Shown here: in pieces, positions 16,851 through 24,313 of the stretch
How positions within the stretch are numbered: the stretch's first letter is position 1
Layout of the letters: every line of letters starts with the position of its first letter
NCBI GenBank assembly: GCA_002483285.1
Contig: DLHP01000029.1
Coordinates: 188,911-252,910 of the forward strand
Length of the DNA stretch: 64,000 nucleotides
DNA from: Flavobacterium sp. UBA7665
GTDB lineage: Bacteria > Bacteroidota > Bacteroidia > Flavobacteriales > Flavobacteriaceae
Direction: 5' to 3'
Made by a program: the position numbers and the translations under genes
Notes under the pieces: generated by a model
Told to the model about the DNA's origin: nothing
The model's database searches: none
The model's input: the letters and a program-made list of their open reading frames with translations, nothing else

Positions 16851-17290
16851 TGCAGCACGAACAAATCATAACAAAGCTACCGTATAAAAAGCCTTTCCTT
16901 TTTGTGGAAGAGCTTTTACAAGTGGATGAAAATGGCGTAACGGGCACTTTCACGTTCGACGAAAACCTTGATTTTTACCAAGGACATTTTACCGATTTTC
17001 CTATCACGCCCGGTGTAATATTAACCGAATGTATGGCGCAGATTGGCTTGGTTTGTTTGGGTATTTTTTTAATGAATGATACATTGACTAAAAACGATGT
17101 AATATCTTTAACTTCAACAGATATAGAATATTTAAAACCAGTTTTCCCTAACGAGAAAGTGACGGTGGTTTCAGAGAAAATGTACTTCCGCTTTGGCAAA
17201 CTCAAATGCAAGGTCAGCATGCAAAACAGCCGTTTGGAAACGGTTTGCACCGGAACCATTGCAGGAATAATCAACAACAATAATGGATAG
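16850..17290 (+). CDS. FabZ-like 3-hydroxyacyl-ACP dehydratase
   Basis: 146 residues, single hot-dog fold. The catalytic pair is His46 in YQGHFTDFPITPG and Glu60 in VILTECMAQ, the FabZ/FabA arrangement. It removes water from 3-hydroxyacyl-ACP during fatty-chain extension. Its position between the type III PKS and a ketosynthase, and the presence of a separate ACP in the operon, suggest a specialised chain-building set rather than housekeeping synthesis. No ketoreductase or enoyl reductase is in the operon; these steps would have to be borrowed from primary metabolism (a fabG lies at 57435-58181). Confidence 0.85.
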   Translation: MQHEQIITKLPYKKPFLFVEELLQVDENGVTGTFTFDENLDFYQGHFTDFPITPGVILTECMAQIGLVCLGIFLMNDTLTKNDVISLTSTDIEYLKPVFPNEKVTVVSEKMYFRFGKLKCKVSMQNSRLETVCTGTIAGIINNNNG

Positions 17291-18560
17291 AAGGGTAGTC
17301 ATCACCGGAATGGGAATCGTGGCGCCAAATGGCGTTGGACTTGACGCTTTTGAACACGCAATAAGAAATGGCATTTCGGGAATCAGACACAATCCCGAAC
17401 TCGAACGATTGCAGTTCTCCTGTCAGATTTCCGGGACGCCCGAAGTTTCAAACGAGCTCGCCTTGCAATATTTCACTGAACTCGAGCTGCGCAATTTCAA
17501 TGCATCCGGCATTCTATATGGTGTCATTGCCGCGATGGATGCCTGGAAAGACGCAGGTTTGACGGTGTCTGATGCAGACGAGCCTGATTGGGATTCCGGA
17601 ACCATTTTTGGAACCGGTACATCGGGAATCGATAAATTCCGCGAAAGCATCTATAAAATTGACGATTTGCAAACCCGGAGATTGGGAAGTACAGCCGTTG
17701 CGCAGACCATGGGAAGCGGCATCAGCGCCTATGTTGGCGGAAAACTGGGGCTGGGCAACCAAGTCACCACGAATTCATCTGCGTGTACGACCGGTACCGA
17801 AAGTCTATTGCTCGCGTATGAAAGGATCAAATCGGGGAAAGCCAAACGTATGTTATCGGGTAGTACCAGCGACAGCGGTCCTTACATCTGGGGCGGTTTT
17901 GATGCGATGAAAGTATGTACTTTTAAACACAATGATTCGCCCGAAAAGGGTTCGCGGCCCATGAGTGCCAGTGCTTCGGGCTTTGTGCCGGGTAGTGGGG
18001 CAGGGGCTTTGGTACTCGAAGAGCTTGAATCTGCTTTGTCACGAAATGCAAGGATTTACGCCGAGGTTTTGGGTGGCAATGTGAACTCGGGAGGGCAAAG
18101 GGGCGAAGGTTCAATGACGGCGCCCAATCCGGCAGCGGTTAAAAAATGTATTGTGGACGCGCTTACGAATGCCGGCGTTTTGGCGTCCGAAATCGATGCG
18201 GTCAACGGACACTTGACAGCCACTTCAAAAGACGGCCTCGAAATTGGGAATTGGTGTGCCGCATTGGGCAGGAGCGGAGTTGATTTTCCGTATATCAATT
18301 CGCTGAAATCAATGACTGGGCATTGCGTGTCGGCGGCGGGAAGTATTGAATTGGTGGCGTCGACTTTGCAGGTTTACCGTAATTTTATATTCCCAAACAC
18401 CAACTGTGAAGACCTGCATCCTGACATAGCAGCACTTGTGGATGTTTCGAGAATTCCGCAGCAATGCATAGCAACAACAATAAATACGCTTGTCAAGGCC
18501 AGTTTTGGTTTTGGAGACGTAAACGGATGTGTGATTTTAAAAAAATATAACCATGAATAA
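17283..18560 (+). CDS. Beta-ketoacyl-ACP synthase (FabF-like)
   Basis: 425 residues, thiolase fold. Nucleophile Cys168 lies in TNSSACTTGTESL, with the catalytic histidines His310 (VNGHLTATSKDG) and His347 (SMTGHCVSAAGSIE) and the C-terminal SFGFGDVNGC loop. All three catalytic residues are kept, so it should be a condensing enzyme rather than a chain-length factor. The first His context (NGHLTAT) differs from the usual NAHGTST, marking a diverged subgroup. It overlaps both neighbours by a few bases and is predicted to use the ACP encoded next. Confidence 0.88.
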   Translation: MDRRVVITGMGIVAPNGVGLDAFEHAIRNGISGIRHNPELERLQFSCQISGTPEVSNELALQYFTELELRNFNASGILYGVIAAMDAWKDAGLTVSDADEPDWDSGTIFGTGTSGIDKFRESIYKIDDLQTRRLGSTAVAQTMGSGISAYVGGKLGLGNQVTTNSSACTTGTESLLLAYERIKSGKAKRMLSGSTSDSGPYIWGGFDAMKVCTFKHNDSPEKGSRPMSASASGFVPGSGAGALVLEELESALSRNARIYAEVLGGNVNSGGQRGEGSMTAPNPAAVKKCIVDALTNAGVLASEIDAVNGHLTATSKDGLEIGNWCAALGRSGVDFPYINSLKSMTGHCVSAAGSIELVASTLQVYRNFIFPNTNCEDLHPDIAALVDVSRIPQQCIATTINTLVKASFGFGDVNGCVILKKYNHE

Positions 18561-18807
18561 AGTAACGACCATAGACCAACTCAAAGCAATCGTAAAGCCT
18601 TACATCAACAACCAGGAAGCGTTTGAAAACCTGAACGAAAGCACCGATTTTATCAATGATCTTAGGGTCAATTCGGCCAATCTGGTTGACATCGTGCTTG
18701 ATATAGAAGAAGCTTTCGGGATTGAAATTGACAACCAGTCGATGGAAAAAATGCTCAACGTCAGCGCGGCATTGCAGATCATCGACACCAAACTCGCTGA
18801 AAAGTGA
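18553..18807 (+). CDS. Acyl carrier protein
   Basis: 84 residues, acidic, four-helix ACP pattern. The attachment serine is Ser41 in DLRVNSANLVDIVLDIEE. The site reads N-S-A instead of the usual D-S-L, so helix II begins with altered residues that could limit which transferase or partner enzymes recognise it. Consistent with that, a phosphopantetheinyl transferase gene follows with overlapping codons. It presumably carries the growing acyl chain for the operon's ketosynthase and dehydratase. Confidence 0.85.
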   Translation: MNKVTTIDQLKAIVKPYINNQEAFENLNESTDFINDLRVNSANLVDIVLDIEEAFGIEIDNQSMEKMLNVSAALQIIDTKLAEK

Positions 18808-19304
18808 TTGGCAATGACATCGTAGACCTTGAACTGGCTGCCGCACAAAGCAATTGGCAACGGCCGGGATTCCTCGCCAAAATTTTTACTGATTTTGAGC
18901 AGCAGTTAATCGCGGGATCGCAAAATCCCGAGTTGACGGTTTGGATGTTATGGAGTAGGAAAGAGGCCGCTTACAAAATTTTCAATCGGCAGACCAACTT
19001 GCGGTTGTACAATCCGCTGGATTTTGAATGTTCGGCCATGGTCATTGCTGTGGGCTTTTACTACGGCACAGTAAGTTGTAAAAATGGGCAGTATTACACC
19101 AAAACTGAGGTGACTACGGCTTTCGTACATACGATTGCTACGACCAATCCAGACGATTTCGCAAGAGTTTATCCTTTAGAAAACGAAAATGCGATAACTA
19201 GGAAAAATAGTATTCCTTATTTAAATAGTATTTCCGACGCTACGCAAAAGCCAGTTTCAATAAGCCATCACGGCCAATTCCGTAGAATTATCACAATTAA
19301 TTGA
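18804..19304 (+). CDS. 4'-phosphopantetheinyl transferase
   Basis: 166 residues from a GTG start at 18804 that overlaps the ACP stop (GTGA). The motifs are MIGNDIVDLELA (magnesium site Asp5/Asp8 region) and WSRKEAAYK (residues 50-58, with Glu54 and Lys58). It transfers the phosphopantetheine arm from CoA to a carrier serine, most likely that of the adjacent ACP. The C-terminal third looks irregular compared with Sfp/AcpS types but the core motifs are intact. The 3' end overlaps the convergent exonuclease-like gene by 8 bases. Confidence 0.83.
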   Translation: MIGNDIVDLELAAAQSNWQRPGFLAKIFTDFEQQLIAGSQNPELTVWMLWSRKEAAYKIFNRQTNLRLYNPLDFECSAMVIAVGFYYGTVSCKNGQYYTKTEVTTAFVHTIATTNPDDFARVYPLENENAITRKNSIPYLNSISDATQKPVSISHHGQFRRIITIN

Positions 19305-19893
19305 TGCCGAGCCTTGACTTGAGTTTGAGGAATAAAAGCGCGATGGCATAAGCGTCTTCTGAAGATGAATACCGTTCGTTGCGCTCCACATTGTAGATTT
19401 TACACAAATCCTCTACCGAAAAATTCTTGTCGGAAAGGTCGAGTAGTTTGCGGTGCATGATTTCTATATCGAGTGCTTCGTTTTTAAGCCGTCCACATTC
19501 CATCTTTTCTAAGGCGGCATTGATCATCTCGACATCGAAATGGATGCGATGGCCCACCAGGATAGCGTTCCCTATATATTCCAGGAAAGCTTCGAGTGCT
19601 TCGCGTTCGCCAAGTTTGGGCTGTTTGCTCTCCACAATGAACTCGTTCGACATGTCATTTTCATGTAGGAATTTGTATTGCAATAGCAACACTTCAAACG
19701 CGTCATACACGATGATGCTGTTGTTCACCACGGCCACGGCACCGAATGACAAGATTACGTCTTTCTCAGGGTTTAAGCCGGTTGTATCAAGGCTTAACAC
19801 CACAAATCGTGAGGTTCTTTTGTCGAACTTGGAAAGGTAGTTTTTCCAGAATTCGGGATATTCTTTATTGATGTTTTTTATCCAATCGAACAT
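19297..19893 (-). CDS. DEDDh exonuclease-like protein with degenerate active site
   Basis: 198 residues with the overall plan of the DNA polymerase III epsilon/DEDDh 3'-5' exonuclease fold. The first motif reads VVLSLDTTGLNPE where active enzymes have a D-x-E-T-T-G pattern, so the first acid is Ser and the second is Asp. Motif II keeps its Asp (VGHRIHFDVEM). Motif III reads YSSSEDAYAIA, where the catalytic His (H-x4-D) is replaced by Tyr. It is thus probably catalytically weak or inactive. It is two bases downstream of the DUF294/CBS gene on the same strand; such pairs are commonly found beside acs and acetate permeases, which suggests a regulatory role in acetate metabolism. Confidence 0.8.
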   Translation of the reverse strand: MFDWIKNINKEYPEFWKNYLSKFDKRTSRFVVLSLDTTGLNPEKDVILSFGAVAVVNNSIIVYDAFEVLLLQYKFLHENDMSNEFIVESKQPKLGEREALEAFLEYIGNAILVGHRIHFDVEMINAALEKMECGRLKNEALDIEIMHRKLLDLSDKNFSVEDLCKIYNVERNERYSSSEDAYAIALLFLKLKSRLGIN

Positions 19894-19895
19894 AT

Positions 19896-21809
19896 TTATG
19901 AAAATTGCGTCAGTTGAAACGAATCTTTGATCAATTCTTCGAGGTCTTTCATAGGGGCAAGCGCATTCTTAAGCTTTTCGCGGTCGGCTTTGCTGAGTTC
20001 CTCGAGGTTGATGAACTGGCCGTTGCTGTCATTTTTCAACCCTTCCATGGTGCGGAACTTGAACAGGGTTTGGAACGCCTCAGCACAATTGAGGTAAATC
20101 TCGGCATGCTTAGGGTCTGTAATGGCCAGTTGTTTGAATCGCAGGTAGGTGTTGTTGATCCCGCGGATATCGTGGCTTAAGACAATGAGGCGTGCGCCAT
20201 CGATGAGTGGCATCAATGCGCGGGTCTTGATGTCGAATTTGTCTTTATTCGGGCCTTCTTCCTCAACATTGAATTTCTTGAAAAAGCTAAGTGGCGCGGG
20301 TTTACGGAGCGCATCGTTACCCAAATAGTCAAAGAAAAGCTTGTTTTTTTTGACGTTCCTGAAAATGGTTTCGGTAATGGCTTCTTCTATTTTGGGTTCG
20401 CCAAAAGCAATCTCGTAGTCAAAGAAAACACTGCTGATTTCATTGCTGATTTCGCCGGGTTGCGCCATCCAATTGCTGTATTGCTTCATCCAGTCGGAAA
20501 TCGATTTACACCACAGGATGTTGTTGGCGGTGTGTCCGTTAGGGCAAGGTTCAAATCCCACTTTCTCTAGTGTTTCCACCGTTTTCTTGGCCAATTTGAG
20601 AAAGTAATCCTTTACGTCGCGGTACTTGTCGGCAGCGACATCTTCAAAAACCAGGATGCTGTCCTGATCGGTGAGCAGCAATTGTTCTTTTCTACCCTGG
20701 CTTCCGATGGCGAGCCATGCAAAACGAGCAGGAGGAGAGCCCAATTCCAGAATCGACAGCTCAACCGAACGTTTGATGATGGCCATATTGATCTCGCTTG
20801 CCACGTTATTGATGTGCGAAAGCGGTACGTTTTTACCGATAGAAGTCTGGATGAGTTCTGCAAGCTTGGTGCGTACGCGTTTGAGGTCGGCGCCGTTCTG
20901 GCCGCGTTTGATCTCTTTAATCAATACACCGGGATTGCTGGCTTGGGCCACGATTAGGTCGTGTTCTGAAATGATTCCCCTGATTTCTGATTTGTCGGAT
21001 CCGTCAACGGTAACACATAAATGGCTTACGTTGTAGCGCAGTATTGACAATTGGGCTTCGGCCAGTGAAACGTTTTCTGCCACGGTAATCACGGGCGCCG
21101 CCATGATTTTGTCGACAGTGGCGGTAATGGGGACACGACCGGTGGCGATTTTAGAGCGCATGTCACTGTCGGTCACGATGCCAATGGGAAATTGATTTTC
21201 TGTAATGATTACGCTGTCAAGCAGGTTATCGGTCATGAGTTGGGCCACATCTTTGACCAAACTTGAAAGCGAAGCCTTGAGCGGCGTCTTATTATAAGAC
21301 AGTGATTGGAAATATTGCATTTCTGATTGCTGGCCTGAAAAAACGACGTTATCAGACAATAATTTACCCTTATTGTCACGGTCTGTTGGATTGTTGGAGT
21401 TATGGGCGAAACTTTCTAAAAGAAAATTGAGTACCTCAGCATTTTGCGCCACAAAAGGTCTGAACGTCGCAATCGGGATGGCGTAAATGATGCTTTCTTC
21501 ACGCGCTTTGGCGGTCATCTGGTAATTGTTTTTGGCAAAAAACGGACGCAAACCAAAGATATCGCCGGGAACACATTTATTTAAAAGCGTTTCTTCGGCA
21601 TCCGAAATCACAGACAAAGTAACAACGCCCGAAGCCACGACATAAAAACTATCGTGCAGCAAATCGTTGATCTGGAAAAGGATTTTGTTTTTTTCGAGAT
21701 TGATGACGCGTACGTTGTTGGATACAATTAGCAGTTCATTGTAAGATAGATTGTTGAATGGAGAATATTCTTTTAAAAAATCTGCGATGCGTTCTGCGAT
21801 TGCGTTCAT
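19896..21809 (-). CDS. Cyclic-nucleotide-binding/CBS/DUF294 nucleotidyltransferase-like protein
   Basis: 637 residues from ATG at 21809; the reading frame stays open upstream but that segment is not protein-like. Domain order: cNMP-binding cupin (about 10-120), two CBS domains (about 165-290, with KIMAAPVITVAE), DUF294 nucleotidyltransferase domain with GSQGRKEQLLLTDQDS (GlnD-type G-S-x-G-R-x-E then D-x-D), and a C-terminal DUF294_C helical domain. This layout suggests sensing of an adenylate or cyclic nucleotide and modification or binding of a partner protein. It lies directly before the exonuclease-like gene. Related pairs sit beside Acs/ActP genes in many Gram-negatives; here they are separated from acs by the polyketide operon. 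Confidence 0.88.
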   Translation of the reverse strand: MNAIAERIADFLKEYSPFNNLSYNELLIVSNNVRVINLEKNKILFQINDLLHDSFYVVASGVVTLSVISDAEETLLNKCVPGDIFGLRPFFAKNNYQMTAKAREESIIYAIPIATFRPFVAQNAEVLNFLLESFAHNSNNPTDRDNKGKLLSDNVVFSGQQSEMQYFQSLSYNKTPLKASLSSLVKDVAQLMTDNLLDSVIITENQFPIGIVTDSDMRSKIATGRVPITATVDKIMAAPVITVAENVSLAEAQLSILRYNVSHLCVTVDGSDKSEIRGIISEHDLIVAQASNPGVLIKEIKRGQNGADLKRVRTKLAELIQTSIGKNVPLSHINNVASEINMAIIKRSVELSILELGSPPARFAWLAIGSQGRKEQLLLTDQDSILVFEDVAADKYRDVKDYFLKLAKKTVETLEKVGFEPCPNGHTANNILWCKSISDWMKQYSNWMAQPGEISNEISSVFFDYEIAFGEPKIEEAITETIFRNVKKNKLFFDYLGNDALRKPAPLSFFKKFNVEEEGPNKDKFDIKTRALMPLIDGARLIVLSHDIRGINNTYLRFKQLAITDPKHAEIYLNCAEAFQTLFKFRTMEGLKNDSNGQFINLEELSKADREKLKNALAPMKDLEELIKDSFQLTQFS

Positions 21810-22367
21810 AGGAGCTGACTTAAGGAGTGGTAAAAATAAGGGTTTTGGCACAACTTTACAACAATAGCGGTGGATAGATATCGACCAACTGAAACAGATT
21901 GTGAACATCACTATTCTATTTTACATAATATAAATTATAGTTTTAAATTAAGTTACTGTGAATCTATCTATTTCCCTCAAAAAACACTGATGTCGTTTGT
22001 CGATTAAATATGTAGTTGCCTGAATATGACGTTTTGATGCGATTACTATTAGTAGCAATTGTGCTTGTTAGGAGGCTTTTTCTTATTAAAGTATGAGTTA
22101 TAAACAATTGAAAATCTTATTGTTAAAAACTTATTTGAATGTTTTCACAACGATTTCTTACAAAAGATCATTTTTTTATATTTAATTTCTTACAAAACAA
22201 AACGTTTTTTGTAGTTCATCGATTAAATGAGGAATTTTAACAATTTCGTCGATGTTATTTGCATTTAATCTATATAAATTTGTCAACGTTGGTTTATCCC
22301 CATAAAGCAACAAAACCCAAATGTAAATTAATCGAATTAAACACACCAAAATCTTAACCTACCTACT
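21810..22367 (+). promoter_or_regulatory. 558-bp AT-rich divergent control region with repeated TCGAT motifs
   Basis: This non-coding stretch separates the DUF294 gene (minus) from the DUF4874/DUF4832 gene (plus). A good flavobacterial -7 box, TAAATTTG, lies at 22275-22282, about 85 bases before the ATG; no convincing -33 TTG was found at the right distance. Four related motifs with a TCGAT or ATCGA core are present: GTCGATTAAATA at 21999-22010, ATCGATTAAATG at 22218-22229, GTCGATGTTATT at 22248-22259 and ATCGAATTAAAC at 22331-22342. Similar motifs recur upstream of the Pel operon. No RNA gene or ORF was seen here. Confidence 0.5.
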
Positions 22368-23996
22368 ATGAAGAATTTTATTACGCTATTGGGAGTTCTT
22401 CTCTGTGTTTACGGAAGTGCCCAAACGACAACTGTGACGTACACCACATCGTCTGCAGTGATCTCGAATCCAGAACGTGGCTTTTACAAGCACACTTCTT
22501 CCAATTCGAACATGGATCAGACCACACTGACCAATTACAGGCTTAACAACAACATTACGTTGATTTATCATGAAGTACGTCTGGATGCTTTTTTGAACTC
22601 CCCAGTCTCATCAGCATTCCTGACGACACTTCAGAATAACTTCAACAAAATGAGAAATGCCGGTATCAAATGCATCCTTCGTTTTTCGTATGGAAGTGAC
22701 CAGGATGCGGCTCAGCTCGATGCAACCAAAGCGTTAATGCTGTCACACATCCAACAGGTAACACCTGTATTGCAAGCCAATTACGATGTAATCGCGGTCA
22801 TGCAAGCCGGATTTATCGGAACTTGGGGCGAATGGTATTACACCAGCCAATCAGAATTTGGTGGTTGGGGTTACAATGAAACCGACCTTACCACAGCCAA
22901 TTACAACAACAGACGCGACATCCTAAATGCGATCCTGGCAGCTTTACCTTCCAGCAGACAGGTTCAAATCAGGTATCCTGCCATGAAACAACATTTGTTC
23001 ACCAATTCTGCTTTGACCACAGCCCAAGGATTTAGCGGAACTAACGCCGCCAGAACGGCGCACCACAATGACTGTTTCCTTGCCAGCGCTACCGATTACG
23101 GTACCTACGAAAACGCAGCTCAAGAGTATCCATACCTTGCCCAGGAAACCAAGTTTTTGGCGATGGGTGGTGAAACTTGTAAAGTCAACGAGCCAAGATC
23201 GGCTTGTGGTACTGCCCTTGCAGAAATGTCCCAATTCCACTGGTCGTTCCTCAACTTAGATTATCATGAAGGCGTTATCGGCGGTTTTGAAGATGATGGT
23301 TGTTTTACAGACATCCAGAAAAAATTGGGCTACCGTTTTTCATTGACTTCAGGCACTTTCCCACAGGCAGTAGCATTGGGAACACCTTTGACCGTGACAC
23401 TTAAAGTAAAAAACAGCGGTTTCTCTACACCATATAACGAAAGAAAAGCGTACATCGTATTGAAAAACCTTACGACCAACCAGGTCTATCCTATCCAAAT
23501 GGCTACCGATCCAAGAACCTGGATGGGACCTAACGAGCTCACGATCACAGAGAACCTCACTCTACCCGCAAACCTCACGGCAGGAAATTACAAAATGTAT
23601 TTGAGCCTTCCCGATTCTGCACCCGCTTTGGCAACTAAACCCGAGTATGCTATCCGTCTGGCCAATGATAATGTTTGGGAAAGCATCACCGGTTACAATA
23701 CATTGAACCATACCCTTAGTGTGACCAGCGGTGCGCTTGCTGTTACAGACCAGGCCAAACTAGACATGACTATTTTCCCGGTGCCTGCAAGCAGTGAGTT
23801 GAATATTGTTCTGGAATCTATCGGTGACTATAAAATCACGTTCTTCAATAATCTTGGGCAAGTGGTCAATGTTCCGCTAACCAACCAAACCGACAAGGTA
23901 ATCGTTAACACCTCTAATTTATCAGACGGCCTTTATTTTGTAGAGCTTTCAAAAGGGAGTGTGAAAGACACCCGAAAAATTATTGTAAGACACTAA
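22368..23996 (+). CDS. Secreted DUF4874/DUF4832 protein with type IX secretion signal
   Basis: 542 residues. A signal peptide ends near residue 19 (VYGSAQT). Residues 25-200 match the DUF4874 pattern (NPERGFYKHT, LIYHEVRLDAF, GFIGTWGEWY with Glu155), suggesting a glycosidase-like TIM barrel. Residues 200-440 correspond to DUF4832 (a conserved HNDCFLAS and a C-terminal beta-sandwich). The last 75 residues form a T9SS type A sorting domain (FPVPASSELNI, then DGLYFVEL). It should be exported through the outer membrane. It faces the Pel operon tail-to-tail and shares TCGAT motifs with the operon's control region, so action on that polysaccharide is an attractive but unproven idea. Confidence 0.85.
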   Translation: MKNFITLLGVLLCVYGSAQTTTVTYTTSSAVISNPERGFYKHTSSNSNMDQTTLTNYRLNNNITLIYHEVRLDAFLNSPVSSAFLTTLQNNFNKMRNAGIKCILRFSYGSDQDAAQLDATKALMLSHIQQVTPVLQANYDVIAVMQAGFIGTWGEWYYTSQSEFGGWGYNETDLTTANYNNRRDILNAILAALPSSRQVQIRYPAMKQHLFTNSALTTAQGFSGTNAARTAHHNDCFLASATDYGTYENAAQEYPYLAQETKFLAMGGETCKVNEPRSACGTALAEMSQFHWSFLNLDYHEGVIGGFEDDGCFTDIQKKLGYRFSLTSGTFPQAVALGTPLTVTLKVKNSGFSTPYNERKAYIVLKNLTTNQVYPIQMATDPRTWMGPNELTITENLTLPANLTAGNYKMYLSLPDSAPALATKPEYAIRLANDNVWESITGYNTLNHTLSVTSGALAVTDQAKLDMTIFPVPASSELNIVLESIGDYKITFFNNLGQVVNVPLTNQTDKVIVNTSNLSDGLYFVELSKGSVKDTRKIIVRH

Positions 23997-24015
23997 AATC
24001 TAATCTACTATAAAC

Positions 24016-24049
24016 AAAAGGGATTGTCATTTATGGCAATCCTTTTTTA
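24016..24049 (+). terminator. Rho-independent terminator after the DUF4832 gene
   Basis: The hairpin AAGGGATTGTC / GGCAATCCTTTTTT with a short loop and T run starts 20 bases after the stop codon. The stem sequence is nearly the same as the stem of the terminator at 24255-24289. Confidence 0.8.
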
Positions 24050-24070
24050 TTTGTGATTCGTTTTTTTTTT

Positions 24071-24200
24071 GGGCGTGCCGGCGGGAACATGACCTTTATA
24101 TATATCGGCACTTAGGCCGTCGTCGGGCTGTCCGCTTTTATCTTTTATTGTTTCGTGAACGCCACAATAAAAGGATAACTGCTACCATCCCTCACGCAAA
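24071..24200 (+). repeat. Structured intergenic repeat, copy A
   Basis: A GC-richer block between two terminators. The core reads TCCGCTTTTATCTTTT (24131 onward), then a hairpin TTTTATTGT/ACAATAAAA (24143-24172), then AAAAGGATAACTGCTACC and ATCCCTCACGC. The TCCGCTnnATCTTTT - hairpin - AAAAGGATnnC layout is shared with copies at 42930-43046 (minus) and 58204-58285 (plus), although the outer ends differ, so this looks like a subfamily. No ORF is present. The interval 23997-24313 otherwise holds only the two terminators. Confidence 0.6.
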
Positions 24201-24254
24201 ATAGAACAATCTCTTAGCCGCTAGAACGTTTGGCTTTCGCAGCATACTAAAAAT

Positions 24255-24289
24255 AAAAAGGGATTGTCGTTCTTGACAATCCCTTTTTT
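24255..24289 (-). terminator. Bidirectional terminator of the Pel operon
   Basis: A perfect 14-bp stem, AAAAAGGGATTGTC / GACAATCCCTTTTT, with a six-base loop, flanked by A and T runs, so it can work in both directions. It lies 25 bases beyond the stop of the 1326-residue Pel protein on the minus strand. Confidence 0.85.
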
Positions 24290-24313
24290 ATTGATTCTAA
24301 TGGGTTCCTACCA

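Noticed and set aside
21810..22367. A hidden tRNA, riboswitch or small ORF in this long gap
   Set aside because: No cloverleaf, no conserved aptamer-like pattern and no protein-like frame could be found; it is read as a control region only.
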